From NCBI GenBank assembly GCA_964609215.1, contig CAZSQZ010000017.1, positions 17,217-81,216 on the forward strand: a stretch of 64,000 bases of DNA. Reading direction: 5' to 3'. The notes beneath the pieces are model-generated. The model did not search any database. It had not been told where the DNA came from and saw only the letters and a program-made list of their open reading frames with translations. This document shows positions 18,303 through 24,946 of the stretch, piece by piece (within the stretch, counting starts at the first letter, position 1; the number at the start of each line of letters is the position of its first letter). Made by a program: the position numbers and the translations under genes. Origin of the DNA: JABDKJ01 sp964609215. GTDB taxonomy: Bacteria > Bacteroidota > Bacteroidia > Flavobacteriales_D > JABDKJ01.

Positions 18303-19619
18303 ATGAACTACAATCAATCCATAAAACTCTTCGAAAGAGCAAAGAACATTATACCCGGAGGAGTTAATTCTCCTGTAAGAGCTTTTAAATCTGTTGGAGG
18401 AACTCCACTTTTCATAAAGGAAGCGAAAGGTGCTTTCTTGATAGATGAAGATGGTAATCGCTACTATGATATGATCAATTCATGGGGTCCTATGATTATG
18501 GGACATGCCTATGAACCTGTTGTTGAAGCCATTAAAAAGCAAAGCGAAAAATCTACTTCGTATGGAACACCAACGGAACTGGAGGTGCGTATGGCTGATT
18601 TGATCACTTCTATGGTTCCCAATATTGACAAGCTTAGAATGGTAAATTCAGGCACAGAAGCATGTATGAGTGCTGTTCGATTGGCAAGGGGCTATACAGG
18701 GAAAAATAAGATCATCAAATTTGCAGGATGCTATCATGGTCATGCAGATTGCTTTTTAATTCAAGCTGGAAGTGGAGCCATTACTTTCGGTAAGCCTAAT
18801 AGCCCTGGAGTTACGCCTGGAGTTACGCCTGGTGTTGCTCAAGATACATTGATTGCCCAATACAATGATCTAGAAAATGTTCGCGAAATTATGGAAGCGA
18901 ACCCGGGTGAAATTGCCTGTTTAATTATCGAACCAGTTGCAGGAAATATGGGGTGCATTCCTCCAAGTGAAGGTTTTCTAAAAGGCCTGCGAGAATTGTG
19001 TAATCAGCACGAAATCATTTTGATTTTTGATGAGGTCATGACTGGATTTCGTTTGGCAAAGGGAGGAGCACAGGAATTGTATGGTGTTGAGGCAGATTTA
19101 GTTACTTATGGAAAGGTAATAGGTGCAGGAATGCCTGTAGGAGCTTTTGGAGGAAGAAATGAAATCATGTCTCATTTAGCACCAGAGGGACCCGTTTATC
19201 AGGCAGGAACACTTTCCGGTAATCCAGTTGCGATGGTTGCTGGCTATACTTTACTTAAGGAATTAAACGATAAACCAGGAATTTTCGATTCCCTAAAAAA
19301 GAAGACGGAATACCTAAAAGGTGGATTGAAAAAAGTGCTAAGCGAGTGCGGAATTGAAGCACAAATAAATCAACTAGGATCAATGATATCTCTTCACTTT
19401 TGTTCGAACCAGGTAGTTGATTTTGAATCTGCGAAAAAGGGAGATAATGAGCGATTCAAATCTTTCTTTCACGCAATGTTGGGCAGTGGCGTTTATCTTC
19501 CTCCTTCAGCTTATGAAACATGGTTTATCTGCGATGCGCTTACCATGAGTGATCTAGATGAAATAATAGCGAAGACTGCAGAAAGTTTAATGATGATTGA
19601 GTTGGCAAAATCACTTTGA
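18303..19619 (+). CDS. hemL: Glutamate-1-semialdehyde 2,1-aminomutase
   Basis: 438 residues, class-III aminotransferase fold. It has GGVNSPVRAF near the N-terminus, GCYHGHAD, the PLP-aspartate region LIFDEVMTGFR, and the PLP-binding Lys271 in VTYGKVIGAGMPVGA. It converts glutamate-1-semialdehyde to aminolevulinate, completing the C5 route begun by HemA. Residues 169-176 (a GVTP unit twice) come from a perfect 12-base tandem duplication at 18807-18830, in the mobile loop that closes over the active site in this family. Last gene of the rightward heme operon. Confidence 0.97.
   Translation: MNYNQSIKLFERAKNIIPGGVNSPVRAFKSVGGTPLFIKEAKGAFLIDEDGNRYYDMINSWGPMIMGHAYEPVVEAIKKQSEKSTSYGTPTELEVRMADLITSMVPNIDKLRMVNSGTEACMSAVRLARGYTGKNKIIKFAGCYHGHADCFLIQAGSGAITFGKPNSPGVTPGVTPGVAQDTLIAQYNDLENVREIMEANPGEIACLIIEPVAGNMGCIPPSEGFLKGLRELCNQHEIILIFDEVMTGFRLAKGGAQELYGVEADLVTYGKVIGAGMPVGAFGGRNEIMSHLAPEGPVYQAGTLSGNPVAMVAGYTLLKELNDKPGIFDSLKKKTEYLKGGLKKVLSECGIEAQINQLGSMISLHFCSNQVVDFESAKKGDNERFKSFFHAMLGSGVYLPPSAYETWFICDALTMSDLDEIIAKTAESLMMIELAKSL
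18807..18830 (+). repeat. 12-bp tandem duplication inside hemL
   Basis: GGAGTTACGCCT occurs twice head to tail and in frame, adding four residues (GVTP) to the active-site lid relative to the common form of the family. Confidence 0.8.
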
Positions 19620-19635
19620 TATTCTTTTGGCTTAA

Positions 19636-19917
19636 GGTCACTTCGAGAGCCTCAGTGACCTAACGGAATTGCACCCTGAGGCCCTCGAAGGGTGCATTAG
19701 TAAAGATTCAGAATATTATATATTGTTTAAGGAGATTAAGCAATCGGTCACTTCGAGAGCCTCAGTGACCTAACGGAATTGTACCCTGAGGTTCTCGAAG
19801 AGTGCATTAGTAAAGATTCAGAATATTATATATTGTCTAAGGAGATTAAGCAATCGATCACTTCGAGAGCCTCAGTGACCTAGCGGAATTGTACCCTGAG
19901 GCTCTCGAAGGGGGCAT
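19636..19917 (+). repeat. Two-hairpin palindromic repeat array, three copies with 110-bp period
   Basis: Copies start at 19636, 19746 and 19856; each is about 61 bases. Hairpin A has a 7-bp stem GGTCACT/AGTGACC, with a GG to GA change in copy 3, around the 11-base loop TCGAGAGCCTC. A linker TA(A/G)CGGAATT leads to hairpin B (GCACCCT/AGGGTGC in copy 1; G(T)ACCCT with altered right arms in copies 2 and 3), whose loop GAGGCTCTCGA is the reverse complement of loop A. The 50-base spacers between copies 1-2 and 2-3 differ by only one base. The array fills the 307-base gap between hemL and the convergent GIY-YIG gene and may also act as the heme-operon terminator. Confidence 0.85.
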
Positions 19918-19926
19918 TTAAGTCAT

Positions 19927-20220
19927 TCACTCTTTATCACGATAAGCTATAGACAATAGGGGGAGTTCATGAGTTCTATTTTCGATCAACGCCTCTTTCT
20001 TTTTTCGACTCCATTTCTGTATTTGCTTTTCTCGGTAAAAAGCACCTGCAATATTTCCAAATTCCTCGTAATACAAGATTTTGACGGGAGGATATTTTCT
20101 TGTGAAATTTGCTCCTTTTCCATTTAAATGTTCAAGCCAACGCCTTTCTAAATCTTTTGTGCTTCCTGTATAATAAGCATCATTAGAACAAAGAAGAATA
20201 TACATATAGCCCTTAGCCAT
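19927..20220 (-). CDS. Stand-alone GIY-YIG nuclease (UPF0213-like)
   Basis: 97 residues, a complete single-domain GIY-YIG fold. The first motif reads YMYILL (residues 5-10), the second YYTGST (16-21). The catalytic arginine is probably Arg27 in LERRWLEHL and the metal-binding glutamate Glu64 in AFYREKQIQKW. No additional DNA-binding domain is present. The gene is bracketed by palindromic repeats: three copies after its 3' end and two before its 5' end, all in the same orientation. This resembles a REP element beside its transposase-like partner and suggests the repeats are its substrate, although that is inference. Confidence 0.92.
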   Translation of the reverse strand: MAKGYMYILLCSNDAYYTGSTKDLERRWLEHLNGKGANFTRKYPPVKILYYEEFGNIAGAFYREKQIQKWSRKKKEALIENRTHELPLLSIAYRDKE

Positions 20221-20280
20221 GGTTCAGTCTTTAGGGTTGAAACTATACAATTTTAAATAAATTATTATATCAAGCTATTT

Positions 20281-20451
20281 GGTCACTTCTAGAGCCTCAG
20301 TGACCTAGCGGAATTGCACCCTAAGGCCCTCGAAGGGTGCATTAGTATAGATTAAGAAGCCTTATAATTTGTGTTGATAAGCAATAATCGGTCACTTCGA
20401 GAGCCTCAGTGACCTAGCGGAACTGTACCCTGAGGCTCTCGAAGCCGTACA
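20281..20451 (+). repeat. Two-hairpin palindromic repeat, copies 4 and 5
   Basis: Copies start at 20281 and 20390 (109-base period) in the same orientation as the three copies at 19636-19917. Copy 4 has perfect GCACCCT/AGGGTGC arms in hairpin B and one change in loop A (TCTAGAGCCTC). Copy 5 has the exactly complementary loops and ends in CCGTAC. The spacer between them keeps only part of the spacer of the left array (ATTAGTA-AGATT and GATAAGCAAT segments), so this side is older or was assembled separately. Confidence 0.85.
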
Positions 20452-20474
20452 TTAACAGTCAAGTAAAATGAACC

Positions 20475-20999
20475 TTAAACCTCTCTTCCAAAGGTATCCA
20501 GTGCATCTTTGAATTTCTTCAAAAGCGTTTCATCGCTTATACCATTTTCAAAGTTAGAACCGAAAGAAGGCAATGAAAAGGTTGCAATAACCTGGCCTCC
20601 CATATGAGGAAAACGTGCTGCAGCTGCATCTAGAACTGAAATTCCACCTCGTCCGCCTGGAGAAGTAGCCATTAAAAAAAGTGGTTTTTCTTGCCAGGTT
20701 TTTGAGTTAATCACAGAAGCCCAGTCATAAATGTTTTTAAACGCGGCAGTATAAGAACCGTTATGCTCTGCAAAGGATATGATGACTCCATCACATCCAC
20801 CAATATGATCATAAAATGTCTGAGCCTTTTCTGGAATACCTTCCTTATGTCTGTCTGGATGGTAAATAGGTAATTCATAATCATTGAGATCGAGAATATT
20901 CAATTCTACATCTTCCATTTGGTTTCCTGCCCAAACAGCTAATTGTTTATTAATTGATGTTGGGCTATTACTTGCCCCAATGACTAAAATCTTTTTCAT
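20475..20999 (-). CDS. NAD(P)H-dependent FMN reductase
   Basis: 174 residues with a flavodoxin-like fold: ILVIGASNSPTSINKQLA at the N-terminus (phosphate loop of the FMN site), DLNDYELPIYH, and PLFLMATSPGGRGG for the second flavin contact. It belongs to the azoreductase/chromate-reductase-like FMN reductase family and supplies reduced flavin or reduces quinones in the cytoplasm. Its start overlaps the stop of the upstream SDR gene by four bases, so it is the last gene of a three-gene operon (EF-hand protein, SDR, FMN reductase). Confidence 0.9.
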   Translation of the reverse strand: MKKILVIGASNSPTSINKQLAVWAGNQMEDVELNILDLNDYELPIYHPDRHKEGIPEKAQTFYDHIGGCDGVIISFAEHNGSYTAAFKNIYDWASVINSKTWQEKPLFLMATSPGGRGGISVLDAAAARFPHMGGQVIATFSLPSFGSNFENGISDETLLKKFKDALDTFGREV

Positions 21000-21775
21000 A
21001 AGCTCTTTGTTCTTCCTCCGTCAATAGGTAGGTTAATTCCTGAAATATAAGATGCAGATGGACTAGCTAGAAAAGCAACTCCTGCGGCAATTTCCCAAGG
21101 TTCACCAACGCGTTTCATGGGAGTTGCATCGGCAAAGGCTTGAAATTCATCTTCCTTAGATTTTCCACTCCCACTTGCTCTGTTTGCTGCAATTTCATTC
21201 AATCTTCCAGTATTTGTAGCTCCAGGCAAAACATTGTTTACAGTAATTCCAAACGAAGCTAATTCCGTAGCAAGGGTCTTGGACCAATTTGCAACTGCAC
21301 CTCTTATGGTATTGGAAACACCTAAACCTGCAATAGGTTGTTTTACGGAAGTGGAAATGATATTGATAATACGACCATACTTTTCTGCTTTCATACCGGG
21401 GATTAACGCAGTTGCTAAAGTGTGATTGCATATTAGATGCATGTTAAATGCGTTTAAAAATTCTTCTGGTTTTGCCTCAGTAGCAGGACCACCCGGAGGA
21501 CCGCCTGTATTGTTTATTAATATGTGATAGCTATTGCCAGAAGCTATATGTGCATCAATTGTTTCCTTCAGTGCATTCGGATTACTAAAATCAGCAATCA
21601 AATAAGAGTGTCCAGTCCCTTCTAATTTTTCTAAGGCATGTTTTAGTTTTCCTTCATTTCTTGCCACCAAAGTAACCTGACAATTCAGTTTTGTCAAGGC
21701 TTCTGCCACTGCAAATCCTATGCCTGCAGTAGAACCGCAAACCAAAGCTCTTCTATTACTTAAATCGATATTCAT
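20996..21775 (-). CDS. SDR family oxidoreductase with atypical active site
   Basis: 259 residues, Rossmann fold with the cofactor loop GSTAGIG (residues 14-20) and the NNTGGPPGGPATE stretch typical of a FabG-like subgroup. The catalytic serine position is present (IISTSV, residues 139-144), but the classical YxxxK is replaced by Ser154-N-T-I-Arg158 in GLGVSNTIRGAVANW. It therefore may not be a standard dehydrogenase. The C-terminal ASYISGINLPIDGG is normal. It overlaps both neighbours by four bases. Confidence 0.9.
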   Translation of the reverse strand: MNIDLSNRRALVCGSTAGIGFAVAEALTKLNCQVTLVARNEGKLKHALEKLEGTGHSYLIADFSNPNALKETIDAHIASGNSYHILINNTGGPPGGPATEAKPEEFLNAFNMHLICNHTLATALIPGMKAEKYGRIINIISTSVKQPIAGLGVSNTIRGAVANWSKTLATELASFGITVNNVLPGATNTGRLNEIAANRASGSGKSKEDEFQAFADATPMKRVGEPWEIAAGVAFLASPSASYISGINLPIDGGRTKSL

Positions 21776-22143
21776 TTTAATTCTTTGAGTGAAATGAATC
21801 CATCTTTATCATCATCTAAGCTTTTTAAATGATTTTGAGCATTGCTCTTTTCATCAATACTTAACGTGCCATCTTTATTTATATCAATAACCCTAAAAAG
21901 ATCACGATGTTTACTGTCAATATCATTGATAGCAACATCATCTCCTGAATTTACTGTTTCCAATAACTCAAATATTTTATTCGCTTCTGAGCTATCCAGT
22001 TGATTGTCATTATTTAAATCCAACACCGACATTGCTTTTTTATGATCATATCTTCCTGTAACATCCGTAGGAGAAAAATAGAGCACCAAAAGCACGATAA
22101 TAATTGCGGTTCCTATAGGGTATATTTTTTCGAAAAAATTCAT
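21772..22143 (-). CDS. Membrane-anchored EF-hand protein
   Basis: 123 residues. Residues 9-23 are a single transmembrane helix. Three EF-hand calcium loops follow: DLNNDNQLDSSE (about 42), DINKDGTLSIDE (about 87) and DDDKDGFISLKE near the C-terminus, the last ending only two residues after its loop. It is probably a periplasm-facing Ca2+-binding protein. It is the first gene of an operon with the SDR and the FMN reductase and is divergent from aroE with a 70-base gap. Confidence 0.88.
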   Translation of the reverse strand: MNFFEKIYPIGTAIIIVLLVLYFSPTDVTGRYDHKKAMSVLDLNNDNQLDSSEANKIFELLETVNSGDDVAINDIDSKHRDLFRVIDINKDGTLSIDEKSNAQNHLKSLDDDKDGFISLKELK

Positions 22144-22213
22144 AATAATCTGATTGCGAATTTAAGTTTTTATCTGTGTATTGAAATTAAGAAATGAGAT
22201 ATTTGCACAAACC

Positions 22214-23038
22214 ATGAAACTCGGACTCTTAGGTAAGAATATAGGGCACTCTCTTTCTCCAAAATTGCATCGCATTTTTGGAGAATTGTGCGGCATTGAT
22301 ATTCAATATGATCTTATTGATGTGGCTAGGTTACATCTAAAAACGGGCAAGGAAATAGTTAAGCATTGCGTTGAGCAAGGCTATTCAGGTATTAATGTGA
22401 CCATTCCCTTGAAAATAGAGATGTTGGATCATTTGGATATCAAATCAAATGAAGTAGAAAATATTCAGGCCGTTAATACAATTGCTTTTACAAAAGATGG
22501 TCTTAAAGGATACAATAGCGATTATCTGGCTCTTAGCTTTTTAATCGAGAGAAAGCTTAAAGGATTTGAAACCGGAGGAACCTTTTTGATAAAAGGTGCG
22601 GGTGGATTTGCGAGAGCAGCAGCCCATGCTTTGGCATCGAACAATAATGTGGAACTCTTTATTGTCAATAGAAATTTTGATAGGGCATTTAGGCTAGAAC
22701 ATGAACTCAAGGATTTTGGAATACGTGCGTTTGCTTTAGATCAGCGTGAAATATATAGAGATAACTTAAATTTCAATGGTTTGATGAATGCAACACCCAT
22801 TGGAATGGGAGAAAGTCTGGAATTACCTTTTGATCTTAACTTGATCAAAAGAGCTGATTGGATCATTGAATCCATTTATTCGCCCAGTAAAACCATGTTT
22901 TTAAATATCGCTGAGAGTCAAGGTGATAGTATAATAAGTGGCTTGGAAATTTTATTTTATCAAGGCCTAAGTTCTTTCGAGATATGGACAGGTAAGAAAA
23001 TAGATGCTCAAAAAGCTTGGGATTTGTTTTTGAAATAG
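22214..23038 (+). CDS. aroE: Shikimate dehydrogenase
   Basis: 274 residues from the ATG at 22214, which places the substrate motif GKNIGHSLSPKLH at the N-terminus as in the family; a TTG at 22181 would add 11 residues without homology. Other motifs: GINVTIPLK with the catalytic Lys, NTIAFTKDGLKGYNSD, the NADP loop GAGGFARAAAHAL, NATPIGM and a C-terminal LEILFYQGLSSFEIWTG. It reduces 3-dehydroshikimate to shikimate in aromatic amino-acid synthesis. Convergent with the lipoprotein gene one base away. Confidence 0.95.
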   Translation: MKLGLLGKNIGHSLSPKLHRIFGELCGIDIQYDLIDVARLHLKTGKEIVKHCVEQGYSGINVTIPLKIEMLDHLDIKSNEVENIQAVNTIAFTKDGLKGYNSDYLALSFLIERKLKGFETGGTFLIKGAGGFARAAAHALASNNNVELFIVNRNFDRAFRLEHELKDFGIRAFALDQREIYRDNLNFNGLMNATPIGMGESLELPFDLNLIKRADWIIESIYSPSKTMFLNIAESQGDSIISGLEILFYQGLSSFEIWTGKKIDAQKAWDLFLK

Positions 23039-23039
23039 G

Positions 23040-23498
23040 CTAAGGAATAATAGCCATAAACTGTCCGTTAATTACATTCGCTTCAGCTGATCCAAAAAAC
23101 TCGATTCCGTGAAATTGAAAAGTGCCTTCTAATTCACCACTTACTTCATCATATCTGGTGATATTTAGTGAACCATCATCAGAAATATATTGAATACCAT
23201 TTATGTTGTCTTCATAAACTGCTTGGCTTATAGTCGTTCCATCTAAGGGAACCACCAATCCTTCGTTTAAAGGCATTTCTAATTGAAGAGATAGAACATC
23301 TTGGTTAACAGTTGCCATTATTTGAACTGCATTTTGTCCGATAAAAACTTCGATTAGGTTTGAATTAAAATCAATGGAGTTGATAATGCAGGTTAAACTA
23401 GGATTAAACTCGGTATCTTCACTTGGCTCATCTTTTTTGCACTGAACAATACAAATAGCAAAGGCTAAAAGAAGAAAAAATGTTTTATGAAACTTCAT
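23040..23498 (-). CDS. Small lipoprotein of unknown function
   Basis: 152 residues if started at the ATG at 23498, which directly opens a signal peptide ending in a lipobox-like IVQC (Cys20); the longer frame to 23594 would bury the signal. The mature part begins KKDEPSEDTE, an acidic tether, then a compact beta-rich domain (LTCIINSIDFNSNLIEVFIG; ISDDGSLNITRY). I cannot name the family with confidence; it resembles small Bacteroidota beta-sandwich lipoproteins. Upstream on the same strand is the TerB-like gene, 23 bases away. Confidence 0.75.
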   Translation of the reverse strand: MKFHKTFFLLLAFAICIVQCKKDEPSEDTEFNPSLTCIINSIDFNSNLIEVFIGQNAVQIMATVNQDVLSLQLEMPLNEGLVVPLDGTTISQAVYEDNINGIQYISDDGSLNITRYDEVSGELEGTFQFHGIEFFGSAEANVINGQFMAIIP

Positions 23499-23521
23499 TT
23501 CCGTTATTTTTTCAAAGTTAC

Positions 23522-24016
23522 TTATGAGCTGTAACGAGAAATAACCTGCATAAGTTCTTTTTGAGGAACAGGTTGAGGATAACTCTCTATCCACATTTCT
23601 ATAAGAATATTGACCATTTCCTCTCTTAAACCTAATTTAAAACCCAGTTCTCTACAGAAATTTTCTTCTTCTGTTTCAAAACCTCTGTCAATAACCATTA
23701 GCATTACGCACTGCATAAATATAGGGATGCGTTCCCATTCAGCCTTTGGCGGGTCAAATGCGACTTCAAGCTCTTTGTTTCGAATTCTCTGCGTATCCAT
23801 AATACTCACCATGAACGATTCAGCAACACGCTCAATAAATTCATCTTCATTTTGAGTTACGTTCAAATCTGCTTGAGCTAAATCAAAAAGAACAGCAATA
23901 ACTCCCAATTTTTGTTCATATGACATTTCTGTGCGCATAGCAATAAGGTTTAATACTAGTATAACGTGTTCAAATAAATTATGTTTTAAGTTGTTGATTT
24001 TTAATTGATTAAACAT
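23522..24016 (-). CDS. TerB-like helical protein
   Basis: Up to 164 residues; in-frame Met codons at residues 27 and 31 are alternative starts, and the conserved part begins MSYEQKLGVIAVLFDLAQAD. The composition and pattern (an acidic helix pair LFDLAQADLNVTQNEDEFIE, later MVIDRGFETEEENFCRELGFKLGLREEMV) are those of TerB/DjlA-type calcium- or metal-binding helical domains. It is soluble, and no enzymatic motif is visible. It lies upstream of the lipoprotein gene and is divergent from gtrA. Confidence 0.7.
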   Translation of the reverse strand: MFNQLKINNLKHNLFEHVILVLNLIAMRTEMSYEQKLGVIAVLFDLAQADLNVTQNEDEFIERVAESFMVSIMDTQRIRNKELEVAFDPPKAEWERIPIFMQCVMLMVIDRGFETEEENFCRELGFKLGLREEMVNILIEMWIESYPQPVPQKELMQVISRYSS

Positions 24017-24069
24017 TTGCAGATTCTTTTACTCCAAATCAATTAAAAACTTAATTTCGAGGCTTTAAA

Positions 24070-24528
24070 ATGACCCTTCAGGAACGTATAAAAGCCTTCA
24101 TCATTCCAAAGATTAAGTTCGCAGGTACTTCTGGTATTGCGACTCTTATTGATTACGGGATTACCTTTTTGTTATTGAATGTGTTTAACATTCAAACAAG
24201 TATAAAATGGTCTGGAATAAACTTTAAATTGGCTAATACTATTGGTGTTGCTGTGGGAATGCTTAGCAATTTTATACTTCAAAAGAAGTTTGTTTTTAGC
24301 ACCAATCGTAATGTCTTCATCGTTTTTGCTATGACTATTGGCTTTTCTCTATTGAGCTTTTTGTTAAACCAATGGCTATTTTCATTTTTGAGAGAAACTG
24401 TAGAATACCTGTCCAAGCATACTTTTATCACCAAAGCAATTGTTACGGGAACCATGTTTTTATTTAACTTCTATACCAAGCGTTTTTCATTTGAGAAAAG
24501 TCTTCCTGGAGCATCACAAAAAAAATAA
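24070..24528 (+). CDS. GtrA-like membrane protein
   Basis: 152 residues with four hydrophobic helices. The family-typical features are FAGTSGIATLIDYGITFLLL in helix 1, VAVGMLSNFILQKKFVF between helices 2 and 3, and the C-terminal NFYTKRFSF. GtrA proteins are small inner-membrane flippase-like partners in lipid-linked sugar transfer. Its stop codon is part of the perfect palindrome that precedes merC. Confidence 0.9.
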   Translation: MTLQERIKAFIIPKIKFAGTSGIATLIDYGITFLLLNVFNIQTSIKWSGINFKLANTIGVAVGMLSNFILQKKFVFSTNRNVFIVFAMTIGFSLLSFLLNQWLFSFLRETVEYLSKHTFITKAIVTGTMFLFNFYTKRFSFEKSLPGASQKK

Positions 24529-24546
24529 TGCAACAGTGTTGCATTA
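24526..24546. promoter_or_regulatory. Perfect palindromic operator upstream of merC (Zur/Fur-like)
   Basis: Two 10-base arms, TAATGCAACA and its exact reverse complement, around a single G. The core TGCAACA-n-TGTTGCA has the length and symmetry of Fur-superfamily (especially Zur) boxes. It covers the -33 TTG of the merC promoter, the position expected for a repressor site. Confidence 0.65.
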
Positions 24547-24567
24547 ATAAAAAATGCATTACTTTTG
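24539..24567 (+). promoter_or_regulatory. merC promoter of Bacteroidota type
   Basis: TTG at 24539-24541, an 18-base spacer, then TACTTTTG at 24560-24567, an exact match to TAnnTTTG. Transcription would begin near 24573, that is, downstream of the first ATG (24554). Confidence 0.55.
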
Positions 24568-24571
24568 TGTC

Positions 24572-24937
24572 GTGTTGAAGAATTTTAAATTAGACGCCTT
24601 AGGAATGGGTACAAGTATCATTTGTGCGATACATTGTGTTACTGTTCCCTTTATTTTAAGTTTTGCTGCTTCTGCCGGTCTTAATTTTTTGCATAGTAAT
24701 TGGTTTGAGTTCGGAATTCTATTTCTAGCAGTGTTATTTGTTTTTGCGTCTTTGGTTCCCTCTTACAAGAAACATAAGAATATTTTCCCTCTCATTGCCG
24801 CTATTATTGGATTGGCGTTGGTTTTTATCAACCACTGGGTATGGGGGCATGATTTTTATGTGCTCTCTTTTATTGGAGCATTAGTTATTACTACAGCGCA
24901 TTATAGAAATTATAGGCTGTTAAAAGTTGCTCCTTAA
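24572..24937 (+). CDS. MerC-domain membrane protein
   Basis: About 122 residues from the GTG at 24572 (127 from the ATG at 24554). I prefer GTG 24572 (or TTG 24575) because the predicted promoter -7 box lies at 24560-24567, and because related proteins start just before the LKNFKLDALG-like stretch. Four transmembrane helices. The MerC signature is the first helix with an invariant cysteine-histidine (SIICAIHCVTVPFILSF); the second pair is HWVWGHDFY. MerC proteins move Hg2+ in mer operons, but stand-alone chromosomal versions in Bacteroidota are probably other metal transporters. The palindrome upstream suggests zinc- or iron-responsive control. Confidence 0.87.
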   Translation: MLKNFKLDALGMGTSIICAIHCVTVPFILSFAASAGLNFLHSNWFEFGILFLAVLFVFASLVPSYKKHKNIFPLIAAIIGLALVFINHWVWGHDFYVLSFIGALVITTAHYRNYRLLKVAP

Positions 24938-24946
24938 AGCTTTATC

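Noticed and set aside
19636..20451. CRISPR array
   Set aside because: Although repeats have regular 110-base periods, the spacers are nearly identical to each other, the repeats are 61 bases and strongly double-palindromic, and no cas gene is present.
22181..22213. TTG start extending AroE by 11 residues
   Set aside because: The ATG at 22214 begins exactly at the conserved family N-terminus, and the extension has no similarity.
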